Shown here in pieces: positions 8,600 through 16,077 of a stretch of DNA of 64,000 nt (position 1 is the stretch's first letter; each line of letters begins with the position of its first letter). This stretch comes from Bacillota bacterium. Lineage in GTDB: Bacteria > Bacillota > Clostridia > Lachnospirales > Lachnospiraceae. The notes under the pieces are model-generated. The model ran no database searches. It was given only the letters and a program-made list of their open reading frames with translations, and had not been told where the DNA came from. The translations under genes and the position numbers were made by a program. The DNA is taken from assembly GCA_023421505.1 (NCBI GenBank), contig JAEZTJ010000033.1:62001-126000 (forward strand), given 5' to 3'.

Positions 8600-9394
8600 T
8601 TATTCTTCTGCTGTTTTTCTTTGATGGGCAGTATCCCTATGTAATATGCGAAGTAACAACATTACTGCTAATTCAAAAAGAATGCTTACAATAATGATAA
8701 CAATAGTCCAGGCAAACAGCTCCTCTGTCATAAGGTAAAGCTTTGCCTCATACAGCTTCTCTCCTATTGAGCCATTCGGTATTCCGATAATTTCAGCTGC
8801 TATCCCTGCCTTCCAGCATAGACCAACTCCGACAGCTACGGCAGAAACAAAATAAGGCATAACCGAGGGTATATAGATCGCAATTATTTTCCTGATGCTT
8901 CTTACTCGAAAAACCTTCGCCATCTGAAGCAGCTTATCATCTGCTGCCAGTAAGCCCTGCATCACATTAGAATAGATCAGCGGCATTACCATAAGAAAGG
9001 ATGCCAGAACAGATAAATTCTTGGCTTTAATCCATATAAGAGCTAAGATAATAAAGGAAGCCACCGGCATAGCCTGAATTGTCTTCATAGCCGGTTTGGT
9101 AAGCTCCTTAATAAGTCTGCTGTTATAAGCACCAACCGCAAGAATAACTCCGATCATAAGGGCAAGCAAAAAGCCTGCTATGATCCGTAGTGAGGAAAAT
9201 AATATCGTCTGCCAAAAGCTTAGTCTGCCTGATAAGTTAATCAGTGTCCTCATAACTGATATAGGAGAAGGTAAAAGTATGTTATGTCCAAACCACCTAC
9301 TGAGTGCTTCCCATAGAAAGAGCCAGAAACTGACAGCTATTATTTTAAAGCCATATCGATTTAATAATACTTTCACAGTCTCATTCTTTTTCAA
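8600..9394 (-). CDS. ABC transporter permease (SsuC/ThiX-like)
   Basis: 264-residue inner-membrane permease with about six transmembrane helices and the cytoplasmic EAA-type loop AKVFRVRSIRKIIAIYIPSV, the contact site for the ATPase. It belongs to the BPD_transp_1 superfamily, taurine/nitrate/sulfonate/HMP branch. It sits between the solute-binding lipoprotein (upstream) and the ATPase (downstream), all on the minus strand. The substrate is not readable from the sequence. Confidence 0.85.
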   Translation of the reverse strand: MKKNETVKVLLNRYGFKIIAVSFWLFLWEALSRWFGHNILLPSPISVMRTLINLSGRLSFWQTILFSSLRIIAGFLLALMIGVILAVGAYNSRLIKELTKPAMKTIQAMPVASFIILALIWIKAKNLSVLASFLMVMPLIYSNVMQGLLAADDKLLQMAKVFRVRSIRKIIAIYIPSVMPYFVSAVAVGVGLCWKAGIAAEIIGIPNGSIGEKLYEAKLYLMTEELFAWTIVIIIVSILFELAVMLLLRILHRDTAHQRKTAEE

Positions 9395-9594
9395 ATTAGC
9401 TGGCTCCCTTCTATGATTTATTTAATCTTATATCAGTTCCTATCATAAAGCTCACCGGCCTTATCCATAAGAATGTTAATTATTCAATTATAAAAATAAT
9501 GATGCTTTATATCACCATCTTATTTTTTATAGTCAACGTTACCTAAAGCAATTAGCTCCTATAGCCCTTAACCATAGTATCATAGAACTTTAAC

Positions 9595-10674
9595 CTAAGG
9601 TATGTAATAAAACTCATCCTCTGGCAGCTTCCCGCCAACTGCTTTCGGGTCCTGTTGAAATAAAGCTGTCAAGTATCCGTTAACCTTTTGCTTCATCTCA
9701 TCTCCCTGAAGCAGTGTAATGTTACATAATGGGATTGCCTTTTTCATTGGCTCAGCTTTAAAGATATTATATTTCTCAACTAAAGCAGCCGAGGCCTCGA
9801 TCTTCTCATTTACATAAGCTGCAGAAGCGGTATATTCCTTCATGAAGGCATCAAAGGCCTCTTTATTCTTTTCCAAAAAGTCTTTTTTTACTATTACCAC
9901 TCCTGTAACTACCGAACTTCCATCCTTGCTGACTGCTTCCCACTCTTTCGCAATATCCAGTGCTATCCTAAGCTTATTATTCTTCATCAAAACCGTTGTC
10001 ACATATGGCTGCGGAAGCATTGCTACTGCATCCTTTGATCTTTCAAGGATGGACGCAACCTCTGTCGCCTCTGTCTTGTATTCAATAGTAACATCCTTAT
10101 TCGGATCAATCCCATTAGCGTTTAATATATAATTTAAGGTATATTGGGGTGTGGTGCCTAACCCTGTTGCATATATAGTTTTACCCTTCAAATCCTTAAC
10201 TGACTTAATCGTATCCCCTGTCTCAACGATATATAGAACGCCTAAGGTATTAATACCTGCCAGTCTTACTCCGCCCTCTGTCTTATTATATAGGACAGAT
10301 GCCATATTACAGGGTACTGCAGCAATATCATAATCGCCCTTAACCATTCCTGCTGTGATTGCATCTGCGGTTCCTTCTATTGAGAATTTATAATCATTAG
10401 TAGTAATTCCAGTTGCTGCATCATCCATAAGCTTAACCATACCAATCGCAGTCGGCCCCTTTAAGGCTGCAATATTTACCGTTAATTTTTCCGCTGACAC
10501 CTCCGGTGCACTTGTTACCTCCGGTGCTTTCGTCATTTCCGGTGTTTCAGTAGTAGCTGGGGTCTGGTTAAGCTTTTCAGACTCAGTATCTGCTGCCTCC
10601 TTCTTATCCTTTGCACACGCTGCGAGTAAAAGTATTCCTAATACCATGATTAACATTAGCTTTATTTTTTTCAT
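9595..10674 (-). CDS. ABC transporter solute-binding lipoprotein (NMT1/SsuA-like)
   Basis: 359-residue lipoprotein. The signal peptide ends in the lipobox LLAAC (Cys20), followed by a Thr/Pro-rich linker with small repeats (PEMTKAPEVTSAPEVS) and a type II periplasmic-binding fold typical of NMT1/THI5-like or sulfonate binders: GTADAITAGMVKGDYDIAAV and DLKGKTIYATGLGTTPQ. It is the first gene of the importer proper, 172 bp after the TM1266-type gene and probably in the same transcript. The ligand could be a thiamine pyrimidine precursor, a sulfonate or another small organic molecule; the sequence does not decide. Confidence 0.82.
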   Translation of the reverse strand: MKKIKLMLIMVLGILLLAACAKDKKEAADTESEKLNQTPATTETPEMTKAPEVTSAPEVSAEKLTVNIAALKGPTAIGMVKLMDDAATGITTNDYKFSIEGTADAITAGMVKGDYDIAAVPCNMASVLYNKTEGGVRLAGINTLGVLYIVETGDTIKSVKDLKGKTIYATGLGTTPQYTLNYILNANGIDPNKDVTIEYKTEATEVASILERSKDAVAMLPQPYVTTVLMKNNKLRIALDIAKEWEAVSKDGSSVVTGVVIVKKDFLEKNKEAFDAFMKEYTASAAYVNEKIEASAALVEKYNIFKAEPMKKAIPLCNITLLQGDEMKQKVNGYLTALFQQDPKAVGGKLPEDEFYYIP

Positions 10675-10695
10675 TCTTTACCTCCATTTCTGCGC

Positions 10696-10738
10696 AAGCA
10701 ATTTGCGCGTAATAAGTGCTTACTAACCACTTATTACA
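10696..10738. other. hairpins between TM1266 gene and importer
   Basis: Two inverted repeats lie just before the importer: GCGCAA...TTGCGC (about 10693-10712) and TAATAAGTG...CACTTATTA (about 10711-10737). There is no T-tract, so they may be processing or stability hairpins inside the operon. Confidence 0.35.
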
Positions 10739-10846
10739 TAATTATTTCATCATTTACCGTTTTCATACCAGAAGCATTCCTGCCCTTAGAATTCGTTTGT
10801 GGTGAGACTATTTTTCATTTTGTCCGCGCTGGCCGCTTTTTGTCTT

Positions 10847-11092
10847 TTACTTTTTTGAATAGATTGTCTTAACATTCACACCCTTTAACATACCAAGCTT
10901 CCCGGCAAGTGTGCTGATGGTATCCGCCTCCGCATTAACCACCACACTGATAATATTAATATTTTTCTCTCTATATGGGAGCCCCATTCTTCCGATGATA
11001 TATTGCCCATATTCGTGCAGCAACGCATTCAGTCTTTCCACCGCCTCTATATCCTCGACGATTATACCGATTAGTGCAACTCTTGTTTCCAT
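10847..11092 (-). CDS. TM1266-family small regulator-like protein (ACT/NikR-C-like fold)
   Basis: 81-residue protein of the TM1266 family, often annotated as a putative regulator linked to the iron-only hydrogenase system; no hydrogenase genes lie nearby. Seen: the family opening TRVALIGIIVEDIEAVERLN, the central YIIGRMGLPYREKNINIISVVV and the closing GMLKGVNVKTIYSKK. The fold resembles the ligand-binding half of NikR, without a DNA-binding domain. It is the first gene after a strong promoter and an attenuator leader, and the ABC importer follows. A ligand or metal sensing role in this operon is inference. Confidence 0.8.
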   Translation of the reverse strand: METRVALIGIIVEDIEAVERLNALLHEYGQYIIGRMGLPYREKNINIISVVVNAEADTISTLAGKLGMLKGVNVKTIYSKK

Positions 11093-11145
11093 TTATACTC
11101 ACCTTCTTTTTATGATATAACGATCTCCTTGTGCTCTTTTTCTAC

Positions 11146-11293
11146 GAAAAAAATCCCTGTGCCAACCAGCATAGGGATTATAATTTCAACTTATCCTACC
11201 GACTTCTCTTCGCTATATCCGTTCTTAAGTCGATCCTTTATTCTAAGCTCCTATGCCTTTTCCTCAGGATATCCTTTTGAATTGGCTAGGATA
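11146..11293 (-). promoter_or_regulatory. unclassified attenuator leader with terminator (candidate riboswitch)
   Basis: Structured leader upstream of the TM1266/ABC operon. Seen on the minus strand: stem CGACTT (11227-11232) with AAGTCG (11200-11205); an intrinsic terminator (11152-11179, AATCCC...GGGATT followed by TTTTTT); and GCATAGG (11250-11256), exactly complementary to CCTATGC in the terminator's 5' arm (11169-11175), giving a possible antiterminator. Two outer 8-mers, TTATCCTA (11287-11294) and TAGGATAA (11191-11198), could close a P1 stem, but the outer one overlaps the promoter start point. I recognise no known riboswitch consensus. Confidence 0.6.
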
Positions 11294-11322
11294 ATATTAG
11301 CACCTTGTTAATTAACTGTCAA
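11294..11322 (-). promoter_or_regulatory. strong sigma-A promoter of the TM1266/ABC operon
   Basis: Minus-strand -35 TTGACA (11317-11322), exactly 17 bp, then -10 TAATAT (11294-11299). The expected start is near 11286, so the transcript would run through the attenuator leader. Confidence 0.75.
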
Positions 11323-11329
11323 TCATCTC

Positions 11330-11431
11330 TTAGCAGCAGTCTCCGTTCTTATCACCATCTTCCGAAGAACAAAAGCCCTCCATCCGCTTCTTAAACTCAA
11401 GAAATTTAAATCGGTTCAGTGAATAATGCAA
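11330..11431 (-). CDS. possible 33-residue small protein or gene remnant
   Basis: An open frame ends at TAA 11330-11332, just before the TM1266 promoter. An AGGAG Shine-Dalgarno sits 6 nt before a TTG at 11431, giving a 33-residue peptide ending CSSEDGDKNGDCC. Further upstream the frame runs straight into the right-hand repeat end (11452 onward) with no ATG. So it is either a small TTG-started gene or the surviving 3' end of a gene cut by insertion of the repeat element. I do not recognise the sequence. Confidence 0.3.
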   Translation of the reverse strand: MHYSLNRFKFLEFKKRMEGFCSSEDGDKNGDCC

Positions 11432-11451
11432 CCACTTCTCCTGAACCAGAT

Positions 11452-11614
11452 AGATAATTGCGAAACTATAGTTTAACTAATTGTATACACAGCATATACT
11501 ATTCCTTCGCTCCAACGCTCCTATGAGCTTAAGTGTTTTAACACTTTAATTCCGCTCCGGAATAGTATACGCTGTGTATACAATACTTACAGTTAATGGG
11601 TTTCGCAATTACCT
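11452..11614. repeat. full-length interspersed repeat family 1 (copy c)
   Basis: 163-bp element with terminal inverted repeats AGATAATTGCGAAAC and GTTTCGCAATTACCT, inner inverted repeats around TTGTATACACAGC...GCTGTGTATACAA, and a conserved core (CCTTCGCTCCAACGCTCCTA, then TGAGCTTAA) seen here in reverse relative to the 60-62 kb copies. It carries an extra internal palindrome (AAGTGTT..AACACTT) shared only with the copy at 14539. It lies 12 bp after the response-regulator stop codon. Confidence 0.85.
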
Positions 11615-11626
11615 AATGTATGGATT

Positions 11627-12316
11627 TTATACCTTAAACCTGTAACCTACTCCCCAGATTGTCTCAATATACTGAGGCTTAGAGGTATTATACTCTATCT
11701 TTTCTCTGATCTTTTTGATATGGACTGTAACAGTAGCTATATCACCTACCGATTCCATATCCCATATCTCACGAAACAGCTCATCCTTTGAATAAACATG
11801 ATTTGGATTCTCAGCCAGGAAGGTAAGCAAATCAAACTCTTTGGTCGTAAATATCTTCTCTTCTCCGTTTAAGAAAACTCTTCTTGCTGTTTTATCAATC
11901 TTTAACCCGCGGATTTCCAGAGTCTCATTCTCCTTTACCCCTGACCCGATTAATCTTTCATATCTGGCAAGATGTGCTTTCACTCTTGCAACCAGCTCAC
12001 TCGGACTGAAGGGCTTCGTCATATAATCATCAGCACCAAGACCCAGACCACGGATTTTATCGATATCATCCTTTTTGGCGGATACCATAATAACGGGTAT
12101 ATTCTTCGCCTCGCGTACCTTCTTACATATCTCAAAGCCATCCATATTCGGAAGCATAAGATCCAGAATGATCAGATCAAATTCCTCATTTAACGCTCTT
12201 TTTGCTCCAATATCTCCGGCAGTCTCCACTTCCACTTCGAAGCCGCTTAGCTCCAAATAATCCTTCTCCAGCTCTGCAATCGCAACTTCATCTTCCACTA
12301 TTAATAATCTGCTCAT
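11627..12316 (-). CDS. OmpR-family response regulator
   Basis: 229-residue two-component response regulator. Receiver domain with the acidic pocket E8/D9, phospho-acceptor Asp52 in LIILDLMLPN, and Lys in MTKPFSP; the C-terminal winged helix has KEFDLLTFLAENPNHVYSKDELFREIW and VHIKKIREKI. Overlaps the sensor kinase gene upstream by 4 bp (ATGA), so the two are translated as a pair. Target genes are unknown; the locus has no adjacent transporter in the same operon. Confidence 0.93.
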   Translation of the reverse strand: MSRLLIVEDEVAIAELEKDYLELSGFEVEVETAGDIGAKRALNEEFDLIILDLMLPNMDGFEICKKVREAKNIPVIMVSAKKDDIDKIRGLGLGADDYMTKPFSPSELVARVKAHLARYERLIGSGVKENETLEIRGLKIDKTARRVFLNGEEKIFTTKEFDLLTFLAENPNHVYSKDELFREIWDMESVGDIATVTVHIKKIREKIEYNTSKPQYIETIWGVGYRFKV

Positions 12317-13839
12317 TCTATAACTCCTTCCTTTTTGGAATTTGATGTATCTGTTTCAGTGCTTTTCATACTCTTTTTTAACGTAAAATATATCGTTGTT
12401 CCCGCACCGGCTTCACTCTCGGCCCATATTTTCCCCGAGTGGTCTTCGATGATCTTCTTAGAGATGGCAAGTCCTAAACCGCTGCCGCCTTTTCTTGAAT
12501 TACGAGAGGAATCTGCCCGGTAAAAGCGGTCAAAGATATATGGAATGTCTGGCTTTGGAATTCCTATCCCATTATCCTCTATTTCAACCTGAACATAATT
12601 ACCGATATCAATGATTCGTATTTGAATAGTTCCTCTGTTCTTATCGATATATTTTACTGCATTACCAATAATATTATTAATTACCCTCTTAAGCTGCTCT
12701 GCGTCTGCAACTACACAGGTTGAAGGATCGAGCTGATTCATATAATGGACTTCTATATTCTTCACCTCAAGATCCAGACCAACCTCCCCGATACAATCAT
12801 CAAAATACTCCCACAGATTTATCTCCTTGAAGGTATATGGTATCGTATTATTATCTATTTTAGCATAAAACGCCAATTCATCAACCAGAATTGACATGTC
12901 ATTCGCTTTCGTGAAAATAGTCTTTAAGTACTTCTCCTGCTTCTTAGGGGTATCCGCCACTCCATCTAGCAGGCCTTCGGAGTAACCCTTAATCGCAGTC
13001 AAGGGTGTCTTTAAATCATGGGAAATATTACTGATCAGCTCCTTAATATCGTCCTCATATTTCAGTCTGCTGTCAATCAGCTCCTTCAGTCTAATTCTCA
13101 TTTCTTCAAAATCCGCACAGAGCTGTCCAATCTCATCCTCCGTATCTGATTCAACAGAATAATCTAAATCTCCGTCCTTAATTTGGTTCATACCAACCCT
13201 CAGAACATTTAAGGGTCGTAAAATTCCTCGATAAATCCATAATAATAATATCATTGCAGTAAATATTATGATTGCCAGAAAGGATACTATTCCCTGTGTT
13301 ACCGCTGACTTAACCTGAGGAAATACGGTATTTACATCCGTTATTACAAAAATAGTTCCTTCCTTACCATCACTAAAATAAAAATCCTGTGATTTAACTA
13401 AAAATGAATTCTTATTATCTATAAAGGTACCGCCATCCACCTCTGTACTGTAAACACCGAATTTCTGTAATCTGCTTTTGACAATTTTTAGTTGTTCTTC
13501 GTTACCGGCATATATGAATTCATCGCCCTTACGAACAGCAATGAAGGAATACTTGTCCTGAAGCTCCTTATTTAATTTATTAATATACGCTTCATCCTCT
13601 AGCTTTTCCGGATTCTTTAAGGCCGTAAGCTTGATTTCATTATAGGTTCCTCTGGTCAGACGGTTCATTATTTGAATCGGATTAGCTATAATTTTATTGA
13701 TGTCTGTATCTACATCATAATTCTTCTGGATTGCATTCGTCTGCATTCTTACAATCGTACCTGCAGTAATGCAAAGTAACATAACAGGCAAAAATATCAT
13801 TATAAAAAATGCTGTTATCAGTCTGCCCTTCAGCTTCAT
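12313..13839 (-). CDS. membrane sensor histidine kinase
   Basis: 508-residue kinase. Transmembrane helices at about 8-30 and 181-203 flank a roughly 150-residue extracellular sensor region; HAMP follows (about 204-256), then HisKA with His274 in ISHDLKTPLTAIKGYSEG and an HATPase_c domain with N-box NNIIGNAVKY, G1 DNGIGIP and G2 GGSGLGL. Partner of the response regulator it overlaps. The Shine-Dalgarno AAAGGGAG precedes the ATG at 13839. The signal is unknown. Confidence 0.92.
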   Translation of the reverse strand: MKLKGRLITAFFIMIFLPVMLLCITAGTIVRMQTNAIQKNYDVDTDINKIIANPIQIMNRLTRGTYNEIKLTALKNPEKLEDEAYINKLNKELQDKYSFIAVRKGDEFIYAGNEEQLKIVKSRLQKFGVYSTEVDGGTFIDNKNSFLVKSQDFYFSDGKEGTIFVITDVNTVFPQVKSAVTQGIVSFLAIIIFTAMILLLWIYRGILRPLNVLRVGMNQIKDGDLDYSVESDTEDEIGQLCADFEEMRIRLKELIDSRLKYEDDIKELISNISHDLKTPLTAIKGYSEGLLDGVADTPKKQEKYLKTIFTKANDMSILVDELAFYAKIDNNTIPYTFKEINLWEYFDDCIGEVGLDLEVKNIEVHYMNQLDPSTCVVADAEQLKRVINNIIGNAVKYIDKNRGTIQIRIIDIGNYVQVEIEDNGIGIPKPDIPYIFDRFYRADSSRNSRKGGSGLGLAISKKIIEDHSGKIWAESEAGAGTTIYFTLKKSMKSTETDTSNSKKEGVIE

Positions 13840-13863
13840 ATTTCTTTAAATCTCCCTTTTACA

Positions 13864-13938
13864 TAGGTAATTATGAAACTATATAGTTTTGCAAATTACA
13901 TACACAATACCGCTGTTGATAAGTTTCGCAATCATCTA
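13864..13938. repeat. core-less copies of interspersed repeat family 1
   Basis: TAGGTAATTATGAAAC runs directly into its inverted partner GTTTTGCAAATTAC (13864-13899), and a second right end, GTTTCGCAATCATCTA, lies at 13923-13938. The conserved core is absent, so only the palindromic ends remain. It lies just upstream of the sensor kinase gene. Confidence 0.6.
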
Positions 13939-14255
13939 TACTTTTAACAGAAATTCGATAATCGACTGATCTAGTAACTATCTCCGCTGCCTATAGCCGA
14001 TGCTCACTCTGGCTTAAGTATAGCACGTAAAGAACCACTTTGCATTGAAAATAACTATGATAATTCTAAAGTTTTCGTGAACTAAAATTAAAATGCGGCT
14101 TAATTAACTGAATGCGCTTTCAATCTAAATTTTCTGATAAATTTCTTCATGTTTCTTAAGAAAGTATATATGAATAGACATGTACATGCTTAGTAAAATC
14201 TGTTAATATTATCTTACAGTCGTTGATAATTTTAAGTAACTAAGGAGTGATACGA

Positions 14256-14351
14256 ATGAAGAAATTTTTAGTTTTTGGTGGTGCAATAGCTATCGGTTTT
14301 TCCTTATTACTCGGTTTTCTGTTGTTATCTAATTCAAATAAGGAACGCTAA
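14256..14351 (+). CDS. 31-residue membrane peptide
   Basis: Short gene with a strong Shine-Dalgarno (AAGGAGTGA, 14242-14250) before the ATG at 14256. The product is Met-Lys-Lys followed by a hydrophobic stretch (FLVFGGAIAIGFSLLLGFLL) and a polar tail ending SNSNKER: a single transmembrane peptide. A good hairpin follows directly (14370-14430), as expected for an independent gene. I do not recognise it; membrane-associated stress peptides and small regulatory proteins look alike at this length. Confidence 0.6.
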   Translation: MKKFLVFGGAIAIGFSLLLGFLLLSNSNKER

Positions 14352-14369
14352 AAAGTATTAAGAAAATCG

Positions 14370-14430
14370 CAGGGTATGGTCCTGATAGAATAACTAATCA
14401 AAATATCAGTCACATACCCTACCCTTTGTT
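14370..14430 (+). terminator. intrinsic terminator of the small membrane peptide gene
   Basis: Stem AGGGTATG/CATACCCT with an inner CTGATA/TATCAG pair, followed by ACCCTTTGTTTCTT. The 14432-14538 stretch after it contains another short repeat-like piece (CTACTGTGTATACATTAGG). Confidence 0.6.
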
Positions 14431-14538
14431 TCTTGCCCTAGATTTTCATTTAGTAAAGTAAAAAAAGGTGCAAAGGTATATTCCTACTGTGTATACATTA
14501 GGAGAACTAAAATCTTACACAAATAATAATTAAAAAAA

Positions 14539-14676
14539 ATTATTGCGAAACACAGCCTATACTATTTAGAAGTGGAAGTAAAGTGTTGAAACACTTATGC
14601 TCATAGGAGCGTTGGAGCGAAAGAATAGTATGTGCAGTGTATACAATTTATGAAAATATATAGTATCATAATTACC
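14539..14676. repeat. interspersed repeat family 1 (copy e)
   Basis: Left end ATTATTGCGAAAC, core GCTCATAGGAGCGTTGGAGC (about 14598-14617), then GAAAGAATAGTATG, and a decayed right end TATCATAATTACC. It carries the same extra AAGTGTTGAAACACTT hairpin as the 11452 copy but in the opposite orientation. It ends about 30 bp before the DUF5131 gene. Confidence 0.8.
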
Positions 14677-14707
14677 AAATAAAATACAGGATTATGAGGA
14701 GAAGCAT

Positions 14708-15427
14708 ATGGCTATATGGAATCCTTGGAAAGGCTGTCACAAAAAGAGTGAAGGCTGTGCCAATTGCTATATACACAGGGCGAATTCCCGAAAGGGAATC
14801 TTAACTGATATCATCTATAAAACAGAAGAATTTTATAAACCAATAGAAAAGGATAAAAAAGGTAATTACAAGGTAAAGAGCGGTCAGACCGTTTTTGTAT
14901 GCTTTAATAGTGATTTTCTGATTGAAGAAGCAGATGCTTGGAGAGAAGAAGCCTGGGATATGATAAAGACCAGGAACGATTTACACTTTCTTTTTTTAAC
15001 GAAAAGAATTGAACGCTTCCCGATAGGATTACCGGAGGACTTTAAAACAGGCTTTGACAATGTCACCGTATGTGCTACTGTTGAGAATCAGCAAAGAGCG
15101 GAGGAAAGGCTTTCCTTTTTTAAGGAACTTCCTATCTCACATAAAATGATTGTTATACAGCCAATGCTGGAGCAAATGAATATATCCGATTATCTGGACA
15201 GCTCCATCGAAAATGTAGTAGTCGGCGGTGAATCCGGCAGTAATGTCAGACCTCTTCATTACGAGTGGGTATTAGATATCCGGGAGCAATGCAGGAAGAA
15301 GAATGTCAGCTTTGAATTCCGGCAGCTGGGCTCCGTCTTTATAAAGGATGACTGTACCTATAAAATTCAAAGGCAGAACCTATGCGCTCAGGCAAGAAAA
15401 GCGAATATAAACTACAGTAGAGTATAA
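14708..15427 (+). CDS. DUF5131 (phage Gp37/Gp68-like) protein
   Basis: 239-residue protein of the DUF5131 family, often called phage Gp37/Gp68-like and usually found in mobile or phage DNA. Seen: N-terminal WNPWKGCHKKSEGCANCY with Cys10, Cys17 and Cys20 (C-x6-C-x2-C), and the conserved VVVGGESGSNVRPLHYEWV segment. The Cys cluster suggests an Fe-S or metal site related to radical SAM folds, but that is inference. No phage genes accompany it. The ATG follows GAGGAGAAGCAT. Confidence 0.8.
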   Translation: MAIWNPWKGCHKKSEGCANCYIHRANSRKGILTDIIYKTEEFYKPIEKDKKGNYKVKSGQTVFVCFNSDFLIEEADAWREEAWDMIKTRNDLHFLFLTKRIERFPIGLPEDFKTGFDNVTVCATVENQQRAEERLSFFKELPISHKMIVIQPMLEQMNISDYLDSSIENVVVGGESGSNVRPLHYEWVLDIREQCRKKNVSFEFRQLGSVFIKDDCTYKIQRQNLCAQARKANINYSRV

Positions 15428-15516
15428 TCCGTCTCTTTCATCTACACCGATCTATACCCATACCAAAAACCCAATGCTGCTATTAATATGCATTATTTAT
15501 TAAGGAGACACCCTAT

Positions 15517-15807
15517 ATGAAAAGAAAAATCATCGCATTCTTTACTGTGATAAGCATCCTCATTACGATTTTTAATTTATCTTTTCGCTATCTACTACCC
15601 CTTCTGCTAACTACGAAGGATAAGACTTTAAAGCCTCCCAAATCAGTCGGTATCATAGGAGGTGCAGACGGACCTACCAGTATTATTCTTAGCGATGTTA
15701 TGTCCTCTGTTCTTTTTACAGTTATATTTTCTATTCTCGCTGTATCTGGCATACTATATCTTTTTCTCACTAGTAAAAAATCGTTTAAGCAAAATAAGAG
15801 CAGATAA
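15517..15807 (+). CDS. small membrane protein with OadB-type GGADGPT motif
   Basis: 96-residue protein with two transmembrane segments (about 5-31 and 62-84) linked by a stretch containing GIIGGADGPTSI (residues 45-56). This is the signature of the beta subunit of Na+-translocating decarboxylases (OadB/MmdB/GcdB), which are normally about 370-430 residues with many helices. It cannot be a decarboxylase subunit by itself, and no alpha or gamma subunit genes lie nearby. The Shine-Dalgarno TAAGGAGA precedes the ATG. The function is unknown; an orphan mini-domain derived from the family is the best reading. Confidence 0.75.
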   Translation: MKRKIIAFFTVISILITIFNLSFRYLLPLLLTTKDKTLKPPKSVGIIGGADGPTSIILSDVMSSVLFTVIFSILAVSGILYLFLTSKKSFKQNKSR

Positions 15808-15860
15808 TTATGCGTTATGCGAAAAAGGATACCTAGACCACCTCAGTTTTACTCTGAATT

Positions 15861-15915
15861 TAGGTAATTGCAAAGCCCAGTGATTGTTAGTATCGTATAG
15901 TTTTGCAATTATCTT
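15861..15915. repeat. short core-less copy of repeat family 1
   Basis: TAGGTAATTGCAAAGC is paired with GTTTTGCAATTATCTTA about 25 bp later. It lacks the conserved core. The following 15930-16052 stretch holds an imperfect long inverted repeat (GATGCCCCTAA and TTAGGGACATC) that may serve as metK's terminator on the minus strand. Confidence 0.5.
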
Positions 15916-16077
15916 ATTCTGTAACACAAGAAAAGATGCCCCTAATTTACTTCGCGCTTTACTATTCCTACAATTAACCCTCTGCTATTAAAATAACAGC
16001 TTATATTGTATACCAATAGTAAAGCTTAAGCTTTTAGGGACATCCTAAATTATCTTAATTCTTCATTCAGATTACAC

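Noticed and set aside
11452..11614. The palindromic repeat as an intrinsic terminator of the response-regulator gene
   Set aside because: It can form a hairpin next to the stop codon, but the same sequence occurs in both orientations and upstream of genes, with no constant T-tract, so termination is not its defining role.
15517..15807. A true Na+-translocating decarboxylase beta subunit
   Set aside because: Only 96 residues with two helices, and no alpha or biotin-carrier gene nearby; the shared motif alone does not support the function.
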